Shown piece by piece: positions 12,761-18,957 of a DNA stretch of 18,957 nucleotides. The stretch lies in assembly GCA_002427615.1 (NCBI GenBank), contig DIFH01000063.1:1-18957 (forward strand), in the 5' to 3' direction. The notes under the pieces were generated by a model. It was not told the origin of the DNA, made no database searches, and saw nothing but the letters and a program-made list of their open reading frames with translations. How positions within the stretch are numbered: the stretch's first letter is position 1; each line of letters opens with the position of its first letter. The position numbers and the translations under genes were made by a program. This DNA comes from Paludibacter sp. UBA5753 (GTDB lineage: Bacteria > Bacteroidota > Bacteroidia > Bacteroidales > Paludibacteraceae).

Positions 12761-14068
12761 ATGGAGCTTTATTCACTTTTTCAACAACATCCGGTTATCT
12801 GTACTGACAGCCGCAACTGCCCCGAAGGCTCCCTGTTTTTCGCGTTGAAAGGCCACAATTTCAACGCCAATGTTTTTGCAAAAACGGCATTGGAAAACGG
12901 TTGTGCTTATGCAGTAGTTGACGAAGCTGAATACGCTGTCGATGAAAGATATATACTGGTTAAAGATGTTTTGTCCACTTTGCAACAACTTGCACGGCAT
13001 CATCGCCGGCAATTGGGCGCCAAAATTCTCGCGATTACAGGCACCAACGGGAAAACCACCACCAAAGAGTTGATTGCAGCTGTATTGAAAGAAAAATACA
13101 ACGTGCTTTACACACAGGGCAACCTGAACAATCATATCGGCGTTCCGCTCACTTTGTTGCAACTGAAGCCCGTGCATCAAATCGCGGTTATCGAAATGGG
13201 AGCGAACCACCCGGGCGAAATTAAAACTTTGGCTGAGATTGCCTGTCCCGATTATGGCATCATTACCAATATGGGCAAAGCGCATCTCGAAGGTTTCGGG
13301 TCGTTCGAAGGCGTGAAAAACACCAAAGCTGAATTGTACGATTATATTTTCGAACATGGAAAAGCTATTTTCATTAATAAAGATAACGAACATTTGATGG
13401 AAATGGCGGCAAAAGCCGGTTTCAATGAAATAAACCGTATTCGTGAATATAGCCTCGACCCCGAAAATGATGTCTGTTACATTTACGGCAAGGTAACTTC
13501 ATGTTCGCCGTTTCTGAATATGAAATGCACCATCGACTGCTTTAACGACTTCAATGTACGTACAAAACTGATTGGCGCTTATAATGCCGAAAACGTTTTG
13601 GCGGCTGTGGCCATCGGCGAATTTTTCGGAGTGGATATAAAAAAAATAAAACAAGCGCTCGAAAAATACGTTCCGCAAAATAACCGTTCGCAGTTAACAG
13701 TAACCGCAAAAAACAAGCTGGTGGTAGATGCTTATAACGCCAACCCGACAAGCATGAAAGCGGCTATCAGTAATTTCGGACAAATGGATGTCGAACACAA
13801 AGTGTTGATTTTGGGCGACATGTTCGAGTTAGGCGAGCAAAGTGATTTAGAACATCAAACGGTGGTTGAACTTTTAAAGCAATATGACTTCGAAAAAGTG
13901 ATATTAGTGGGACCACGATTCAAAAATACTGAAAATTCATTTTTATCCTACGACAATGCGGAATTGCTATTAACTGATTTAACAGGCAAAAATGAAATAA
14001 AAAATTGTTATGTACTTATCAAAGGCTCGCGTGGCATAAAACTTGAGAAAGTTTTAGACGCATTATAA
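12761..14068 (+). CDS. murF: UDP-N-acetylmuramoyl-tripeptide--D-alanyl-D-alanine ligase
   Basis: A 435-residue Mur ligase that adds D-Ala-D-Ala to UDP-MurNAc-tripeptide, the last cytoplasmic step of the peptidoglycan precursor. The N-terminal domain has DSRNCPEGSLFFALKG (16-31), matching the MurE/MurF substrate-binding domain. The ATP-binding P-loop is GTNGKTTTKE (94-103). The central domain shows MGANHPGEI (146-154) and NMGKAHLEGFGS (from about 170). The C-terminal domain shows VDAYNANPTSM and LGDMFELG, both MurF signatures. Length is typical. It is not in the large mur/fts cluster but stands with a coiled-coil membrane protein 48 nt downstream, an arrangement I believe is usual in Bacteroidales. 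Confidence 0.96.
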   Translation: MELYSLFQQHPVICTDSRNCPEGSLFFALKGHNFNANVFAKTALENGCAYAVVDEAEYAVDERYILVKDVLSTLQQLARHHRRQLGAKILAITGTNGKTTTKELIAAVLKEKYNVLYTQGNLNNHIGVPLTLLQLKPVHQIAVIEMGANHPGEIKTLAEIACPDYGIITNMGKAHLEGFGSFEGVKNTKAELYDYIFEHGKAIFINKDNEHLMEMAAKAGFNEINRIREYSLDPENDVCYIYGKVTSCSPFLNMKCTIDCFNDFNVRTKLIGAYNAENVLAAVAIGEFFGVDIKKIKQALEKYVPQNNRSQLTVTAKNKLVVDAYNANPTSMKAAISNFGQMDVEHKVLILGDMFELGEQSDLEHQTVVELLKQYDFEKVILVGPRFKNTENSFLSYDNAELLLTDLTGKNEIKNCYVLIKGSRGIKLEKVLDAL

Positions 14069-14116
14069 AAATAAATTCTGACGACAATATTTTTTTGAAA
14101 AAAATATCTCTTGGTT

Positions 14117-15007
14117 ATGAAAAAAAACAACGTAATTATTCTTTCTATACTTTCTGCCGTTATTATCGCGCTTATTGTAGCTGTTATTTATTTCATAAAT
14201 AAAGCCAATGAAAAGGAAGCCGAGATAGCTGAAGTGGCTGAAATGATGAATTTTGAAAAAGAGCAGGTTGAACGTGAATTTCAGGATTTAACCACCGAGT
14301 TCGATGGCTATTCCGTAAATATAAAAAACGATTCTCTTTTCAAGTTACTCAACGATCAGAAAATGAAGGTGCAACAACTATTGGAAGAACTTCGAATAAC
14401 AAAAGCAACCAATGCCCGCCGTATTGCTGAACTGAGAAAAGAGCTGACAACCGTCCGCAGCGTAATGATTCATTATGTAAATCAGATCGACTCGTTGAAC
14501 GCCGAAAATAAGGTATTGAAAACCGAGAACGTTGAAGTACGACGCAAATACAACGAAGCATCACAAACCGTTGAGCAACTCTCGAAGGAAAAAGAAAATT
14601 TAAATGAAGTGGTAACGCGGGCTTCGAAACTCGACATTTCGAGTTTCAGTATGCAAACCCTGAATAGCCGCAACCGAAAAACAACCTGGTTTTCAAAAGT
14701 TGCCAATTTGCAATTCAACTATACCATTTCGAAAAACATAACTGCACAGGCAGGGCAAAAAACCATTTATTTACGCATAATCCGTCCCGACGATGAGGTA
14801 ATGACCAAAAGTGAAGCCAATGTTTTTCAATTTGAGGATAAACAGATTGCTTATTCTGCAAAAAAGGACTTTGAATACACCGGCGAGGCTATCACGGATG
14901 TACTTTACTGGAAAGTGGAGGAAATCCTGCAAAAAGGCGCTTATCGGGCCGACTTTTTTGTGGACGGAAGCAGGATTGGCAGTTTTACTTTTGAAATTAA
15001 AAAATAA
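14117..15007 (+). CDS. Membrane-anchored coiled-coil protein of unknown function
   Basis: A 296-residue protein. The N terminus (MKKNNVIILS) is followed by one transmembrane segment (about residues 7-27), then a long charged, heptad-like region with many Glu, Lys, Leu and Asn (about 30-175) that should form coiled coil. A C-terminal globular domain of about 110 residues (from SFSMQTLNSRNRKTTWFSKV) looks beta-rich and ends in GSFTFEIKK. I prefer the ATG at 14117 over a TTG six nt upstream. It follows murF by 48 nt and may be cotranscribed. The topology suggests an envelope protein with the coiled coil in the periplasm, perhaps a spacer or scaffold, but this is inference. I do not recognise a named family. 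Confidence 0.8.
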   Translation: MKKNNVIILSILSAVIIALIVAVIYFINKANEKEAEIAEVAEMMNFEKEQVEREFQDLTTEFDGYSVNIKNDSLFKLLNDQKMKVQQLLEELRITKATNARRIAELRKELTTVRSVMIHYVNQIDSLNAENKVLKTENVEVRRKYNEASQTVEQLSKEKENLNEVVTRASKLDISSFSMQTLNSRNRKTTWFSKVANLQFNYTISKNITAQAGQKTIYLRIIRPDDEVMTKSEANVFQFEDKQIAYSAKKDFEYTGEAITDVLYWKVEEILQKGAYRADFFVDGSRIGSFTFEIKK

Positions 15008-15138
15008 CTCACCTCTAACCTCTCTCTTCATGGAGAGGGAAAACAGGGTTGGTTTTGTCTCTTATACCGATAGTCTTCCGATTATTTTGAATTTTAGATA
15101 TAGTTAAAAATATAAACAATATTTCTTGTTTCCTCTTT

Positions 15139-15144
15139 AGGAGA
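15139..15144 (+). promoter_or_regulatory. SD-like sequence before lutB
   Basis: AGGAGA lies 10 nt before the ATG at 15155, the only strong Shine-Dalgarno-like sequence seen ahead of a gene in this window. Bacteroidetes rarely depend on SD pairing, so its effect is uncertain. A weak CCTCTC/GAGAGG hairpin (15019-15038) sits upstream in the gap. Confidence 0.4.
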
Positions 15145-15154
15145 TGAAAGTCCA

Positions 15155-16531
15155 ATGTCAAACAGTCATAACTTTAAAATCGCCGCTAAAAAAATCGCTT
15201 CCGACGAAGGTCATCGGAAAACGATTCAGTTCAATATCTCGCGTTACGATGCGGCGGTGAGTAAAGGAATGGCGCGTTACAAAAATGTGGAACTTGCCAA
15301 GCAGGAGGCGGCAGCCATCAAGCGTGATGTGTTGCAAAACTGGGACAACTATCTGATTGAATTCGAAGAAAAAATCTCAGCACGAGGCGTCGAAGTGCTT
15401 TGGGCAAAAGATACCGAAGAAGCCACAGCATACATAAAGCAAATTTTGAAAGACAACGAGGCTCGGTTGTTGGTTAAAAGCAAATCGATGACCACCGAAG
15501 AGATAGAGCTGAATCATGTAGCCGAAAGTGTGGGTTGCGAATCGGTGGAAACGGATTTGGGCGAATTTATTGTGCAGGTAGCGGGCGAGCGACCTTACCA
15601 TATTGTAACGCCGGCAATGCACAAATCCAAAGGCGACATTGCAAAGCTTTTCAACGAAAAGTTCAATACGCCCATTAACAGCACCCCCGAAGAAATGACC
15701 GAATACGTTCGTCAGGTACTTCGGAAAAAGTATACAAGCGCTCAGGTTGGAGTTACAGGTGCTAATTTTCTGATTGCCGACATCGGCGGCATCTCGGTAA
15801 CAGAAAATGAAGGGAATGGCTTAATGACAACAGCTTTCCCGAAAGTGCATATTGTGTTGGCAGGTATTGAGAAAATTATTCCGAAAATGAATCAGCTGGG
15901 ATTGTTTTATCCCTTGCTTGCAGCGCACGGAACCGGACAGCAAATGACGGCTTACAATACCATCTTTACCGGACCGCGAAGTCTTAACGAAGCAGATGGC
16001 CCGGAAAAAATGTTTGTCATTTTGCTCGACAACGGAAGAACCAATGTTTATGCCGACGACGAAGCTTACGAATCGCTGGCGTGCATTCGTTGCGGGGCAT
16101 GCCTGAATGGCTGCCCTGTGTATAAAACTATTGGCGGCTACACTTACGATACTACTTACAGCGGTCCTATCGGCTCGGTATTAACGCCTTTCTTGCGTGG
16201 ATTCAAAGATTTTTCACATTTGAGTTTTGCGTCAACGCTTTGCGGAAAATGCGTGGAAGTTTGTCCGGTAAAAATACCGCTTACCGATATTTTATTGGCA
16301 AACCGTAGAAAAACGGCTGAACAGAATTTACGACCAGGAGCTGAAAAAATGCTGATGCAAGGATTTAAACTGATGGGGTCGAAAAGATGGGGATTCGATT
16401 TTATTCCCGGAAAACTGAAAAACTTCGGAACGAAACCCCTCAATTATTTGGGCTGGGGTCCGGAGCGTACAATGCCGGATTTTGCCAATAAATCATTTTC
16501 GCAACAATATAGAAACAAAAAAACAAAATAA
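15155..16531 (+). CDS. lutB: LutB/LldF-type iron-sulfur protein (lactate utilisation)
   Basis: A 458-residue protein of the LutB/YkgF/LldF family, the iron-sulfur subunit of the LutABC L-lactate dehydrogenase that feeds electrons from lactate to the respiratory chain. The first two thirds form a LUD domain (about 70-295, with VTGANFLIADIGGISVTENE at 199-218 and AAHGTGQQM). A ferredoxin-like part follows with a CxxCxxCxxxCP cluster motif (Cys310, 313, 316, 320) and CxxCxxxCP (Cys363, 366, 370), fit for two [4Fe-4S] clusters. The C terminus is slightly shorter than in some homologues. lutA and lutC, normally adjacent, are not beside it: a coiled-coil gene precedes and an FKBP gene follows. It may pair with distant partners or work as a different oxidoreductase. 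Confidence 0.88.
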   Translation: MSNSHNFKIAAKKIASDEGHRKTIQFNISRYDAAVSKGMARYKNVELAKQEAAAIKRDVLQNWDNYLIEFEEKISARGVEVLWAKDTEEATAYIKQILKDNEARLLVKSKSMTTEEIELNHVAESVGCESVETDLGEFIVQVAGERPYHIVTPAMHKSKGDIAKLFNEKFNTPINSTPEEMTEYVRQVLRKKYTSAQVGVTGANFLIADIGGISVTENEGNGLMTTAFPKVHIVLAGIEKIIPKMNQLGLFYPLLAAHGTGQQMTAYNTIFTGPRSLNEADGPEKMFVILLDNGRTNVYADDEAYESLACIRCGACLNGCPVYKTIGGYTYDTTYSGPIGSVLTPFLRGFKDFSHLSFASTLCGKCVEVCPVKIPLTDILLANRRKTAEQNLRPGAEKMLMQGFKLMGSKRWGFDFIPGKLKNFGTKPLNYLGWGPERTMPDFANKSFSQQYRNKKTK

Positions 16532-16556
16532 AATACTTTCTCATAACATAAATAAA

Positions 16557-17018
16557 ATGAAACGAATAACTTTTTTACCATTTCTTTTGTTATTAATCAC
16601 ACTGGCGCTTGGTTCGTGTGAAGAAGATAACTATGCCGACTGGAAAATTTTAAACGATGAATGGCTCGAAACACACAAAACCGATTCCGGATTTATTCAG
16701 ACCGAAAGCGGCTTGTGCTACAAAGTAATTCATCAGGGGGAAATGGGCAGACCGAACTTAAAGGACAGTTACATAACAGCTAACTACAAAGGGGAGTTAA
16801 TCACTGGAACTGTTTTTGACAGCGGTCAATATAAAGCCTATCTTTTCGAGGCAATTGCCGGTTGGCAGGAAGCTATTGTAAAAATGAATGTGGGTGGTAA
16901 ATATATATTATACATACCTTCCTCTTTGGGTTACGGCAAAGATGGTTCAGGTGATATACCACCTCATTCAACGCTGATTTTTGTAATTGAACTGCTGGAT
17001 TCAAAAAATCAACTGTAA
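16557..17018 (+). CDS. FKBP-type peptidyl-prolyl isomerase lipoprotein
   Basis: A 153-residue protein with a lipoprotein signal peptide ending in the lipobox LGSC (Cys21 becomes acylated), so it is likely tethered to a membrane facing the periplasm. The FKBP domain (about 55-150) shows the motifs SYITANYKGELITGTVFDSG, then GGKYILYIPSSLGYGKDGSG, then IPPHSTLIFVIELL. It should speed proline cis-trans isomerisation in envelope proteins. I choose the ATG at 16557 because it gives the lipoprotein signal; an in-frame ATG at 16482 would overlap the lutB end by 50 nt and put polar residues before it. Gaps of 25 nt to lutB and 18 nt to the next gene suggest an operon. Confidence 0.9.
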   Translation: MKRITFLPFLLLLITLALGSCEEDNYADWKILNDEWLETHKTDSGFIQTESGLCYKVIHQGEMGRPNLKDSYITANYKGELITGTVFDSGQYKAYLFEAIAGWQEAIVKMNVGGKYILYIPSSLGYGKDGSGDIPPHSTLIFVIELLDSKNQL

Positions 17019-17036
17019 AAATACAACAAGTAAGAC

Positions 17037-18368
17037 ATGAAAAAATTGCTGTTTCTTTTTTTTATTTCGGTATCTTCTTTCCTTTACGGAGCAGAATATA
17101 CAGTTGAATCCATTCCCAATCCGAAGACACAGGACGCGAACGCTTATGTGAGCAATCCCGATGGTATTCTGAAACAGGAAACAGTTTCGCGCATAAACGT
17201 TTTGCTCGATTCGTTAGAAGCGCAAAACGGTTCTGAAGTTGCAGTGGTGGCTGTCAATTCTATCGGTTACGAAGATATAAAATCTTTTGCCACAACATTG
17301 TTTAAAACATGGGGCATTGGAAAATCCCGGAACAACAATGGTTTGTTGGTGCTTTTTGTGCTCGATCAACGAAAAGTTACTTTCGAAACCGGATACGGAC
17401 TCGAAGGAGTTTTACCCGATGCCATTAGCAAACGAATTCAGACACAGTCCATGATTCCCGAATTCAAAAACGGAAATTATGATGCAGGAATATTAGCCGG
17501 AGTAGAAAGAATCGTGAGCACGGTAAAAAATGAACCTTTCGAAACAAAAGCAGAAACTCCCATCGCCTGGAACGAGATTTTACCTCTTGCGGCAGGAGTT
17601 TATTTGATCCTTATTATTCTTTCACTGGTTTGGGTGAGCAATATTGTTCGAAAAATCAGGAAAGATGCCAGATTTCCCAATAATCTTGCCCGTTACAAAG
17701 CTATAAAAAGCGAAAAAACAGGAGTTGTCGTTTTGATTTCGGTATTGATTCCCGTCATAGCTTTTGTCGCCATTTTATTATTGAAATTACCGCTTTATTT
17801 ATTGGTTCTGCTGGTGGTAGTCCCTTTCACTACCATTCCTGCCAATATTTACGGTAAAATCATGATGCGAAAAATCCGCCGTGAACCGATTCAATGTAAC
17901 GAATGCGAGGGTAAAATGCACATATTAAGCGAGAAACAGGAGGACGCGCATCTCAAACTGGCTCAGCAATTTGAAGAACAATTACAAGCCATTGATTACG
18001 ACGTGTTTGTTTGCGACAATTGCAAAAATGAAGCTATATTTACGCTCGATAAACCGAGCGCCTATTCCGAATGCCCTAAATGTGGAACAAAAGCATTTAT
18101 CCTGAAAGATAAACGAACAGTGGTAGCGCCAACCTATATCAGCGCCGGAACCGAACGAACCACTTATCATTGCAAATTCTGCGGATACGAAGAACACCAC
18201 AACAACAATATCCCGAGACTGCAACGCAACAGCGGGGCATTTGTAGGTGGAGCTGTTGCCGGAAGTTTGTTCAGCGGACGAGGCGGATTTGGAGGCGGTG
18301 GCGGCTTCAGCGGTGGAAGTTTTGGAGGCGGAATGTCAGGCGGTGGCGGTTCTACAAGCGGTTGGTAA
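17037..18368 (+). CDS. TPM-domain membrane protein with double zinc ribbon (YgcG-like)
   Basis: A 443-residue protein. A signal peptide (about 1-19) leads to a TPM domain (about 33-165; VSNPDGILKQETVSRINVLL and GLLVLFVLDQRKVTFETGYG are typical), placed outside the inner membrane. Transmembrane segments lie near 183-203 and 228-268. A cytoplasmic tail follows with four CxxC pairs (Cys287/290, 326/329, 346/349, 379/382), enough for two zinc ribbons. The end (about 413-443) is a Gly/Ser-rich, Phe-spaced tail (GGFGGGGGFSGG), as in YgcG-like proteins. TPM proteins are linked to photosystem II repair in plants and are often next to LemA in bacteria; here lemA follows after 68 nt. The zinc ribbons are an addition not present in every family member. 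Confidence 0.88.
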   Translation: MKKLLFLFFISVSSFLYGAEYTVESIPNPKTQDANAYVSNPDGILKQETVSRINVLLDSLEAQNGSEVAVVAVNSIGYEDIKSFATTLFKTWGIGKSRNNNGLLVLFVLDQRKVTFETGYGLEGVLPDAISKRIQTQSMIPEFKNGNYDAGILAGVERIVSTVKNEPFETKAETPIAWNEILPLAAGVYLILIILSLVWVSNIVRKIRKDARFPNNLARYKAIKSEKTGVVVLISVLIPVIAFVAILLLKLPLYLLVLLVVVPFTTIPANIYGKIMMRKIRREPIQCNECEGKMHILSEKQEDAHLKLAQQFEEQLQAIDYDVFVCDNCKNEAIFTLDKPSAYSECPKCGTKAFILKDKRTVVAPTYISAGTERTTYHCKFCGYEEHHNNNIPRLQRNSGAFVGGAVAGSLFSGRGGFGGGGGFSGGSFGGGMSGGGGSTSGW

Positions 18369-18436
18369 TTACATTTACCATTTTATCACTTACAATTTAA
18401 AACAAGATAAATCAAACAATAAAAAACAAGACACTT

Positions 18437-18957
18437 ATGAAAAAAAATTCAATTGCTCTTCTTTCAATAGGAGCCATATTATTGATTGCAATTTTTTGGG
18501 GAATTTCAAAATATAACGGTTTAGTAACTAAGGACGAAGCTGTCAGCGGACAATGGGCAAACGTTGAAAACCAATATCAGCGCCGCACCGATTTAATCCC
18601 GAACCTGGTAGCAACCGTCAAAGGTTATGCCGCCCACGAAAGTGAAACGCTCGAAGGAGTGGTGGCTGCACGTGCCAAAGCTACTCAAATCACCGTTGAT
18701 CCTGAAAACCTGACTCCCGAAAACCTTCAGAAATATCAGGCCGCTCAGGGTGAACTAAGCGCCGCATTGGGGAAACTGTTGATGATTACCGAAAATTATC
18801 CCGACCTGAAAGCCAATCAGAATTTTCTCGAACTTCAAGCCCAACTGGAAGGAACGGAAAACAGAATTTCGACCGAACGTGGCAGGTTCAATGATTTATC
18901 CAAGGAATTTAATGCTGCCATTCGCAAATTCCCTACAAACATCATTGCTTCAATCGG
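18437..18957 (+). CDS. lemA: LemA family protein (partial, cut by window edge)
   Basis: The visible 173 residues begin MKKNSIALLS and have no stop before the window ends. A single membrane anchor (about 6-22) is followed by the LemA signature: ENQYQRRTDLIPNLVATVKG, then ESETLEGVVAARAKA, then LGKLLMITENYPDLKANQNF and the C-terminal helix TENRISTERGRFNDLSKEFN. LemA proteins form a four-helix domain on the outside of the cytoplasmic membrane; function is poorly known. Only about the last 15-25 residues should be missing, judged by family size. It follows the TPM gene by 68 nt, probably in the same operon. Confidence 0.95.
   Translation, partial: MKKNSIALLSIGAILLIAIFWGISKYNGLVTKDEAVSGQWANVENQYQRRTDLIPNLVATVKGYAAHESETLEGVVAARAKATQITVDPENLTPENLQKYQAAQGELSAALGKLLMITENYPDLKANQNFLELQAQLEGTENRISTERGRFNDLSKEFNAAIRKFPTNIIASI

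Noticed and set aside
16482..16556. Upstream ATG for the FKBP gene
   Set aside because: It overlaps the end of lutB by 50 nt and hides the lipoprotein signal that starts at 16557.
1..18957. tRNA, rRNA or CRISPR genes, intact transposase, defence system
   Set aside because: I looked for cloverleaf arms, rRNA signatures, spaced repeats and transposase or nuclease motifs and found none I could support.

Overview
The window looks like chromosomal DNA of a Bacteroidota bacterium, most likely Bacteroidales (Paludibacter/Dysgonomonas-like). The reasons are: AT-rich gaps; several good matches to the Bacteroidetes housekeeping promoter (-33 TTTG, 19-20 bp spacer, -7 TAnnTTTG); almost no Shine-Dalgarno sequences; a SusB-like GH97 alpha-glucosidase; a zinc-free L31; and small outer-membrane beta-barrel proteins of a type common in this phylum. 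All supported protein genes lie on the + strand. The placement is from sequence recognition only; no search was run.

Layout. 1-1074 has no gene. It holds palindromic and inverted repeats and two very good minus-strand promoters that drive a structured leader off the left edge. 1075-4978 carries an RsuA/RluB-type pseudouridine synthase with an unusual repeat-rich basic N-terminal extension (own terminator), then a TIGR01777 epimerase, the monofunctional transglycosylase MtgA and octanoyltransferase LipB (mtgA and lipB overlap by 4 nt). 4979-5408 is a regulatory gap with two candidate promoters and a LacI-type palindrome, upstream of the secreted GH97 enzyme (5409-7559). 7560-8318 is a graveyard of mobile DNA: one arm of a structured dispersed repeat, and on the minus strand what looks like the 5' part of a group II intron cut off before its reverse transcriptase. 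truA follows with a promoter so close that its mRNA is probably leaderless. The complete copy of the structured repeat comes next, then an EamA transporter and rpmE2 (L31) with a clear promoter and terminator.

11158-12528 holds two tandem paralogous outer-membrane beta-barrel genes ended by a terminator. From 12761 there is murF, a membrane-anchored coiled-coil protein of unknown function, a LutB-type iron-sulfur protein, an FKBP lipoprotein, a TPM-domain membrane protein with four CxxC pairs, and a LemA gene cut by the right edge. The last four are closely spaced and may be one operon.

Functionally this is mostly housekeeping: cell wall (mtgA, murF), RNA modification (pseudouridine synthase, truA), translation (L31), lipoylation (lipB), envelope proteins and starch/maltooligosaccharide use. 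I do not see a defence system, CRISPR array, intact mobile element or obvious new biosynthetic cluster. The signals most worth following are the divergent tandem promoters at the left edge, the repeat-rich pseudouridine synthase, the nested-hairpin dispersed repeat, the intron relic, the leaderless truA, and the lutB-FKBP-TPM-lemA cluster.
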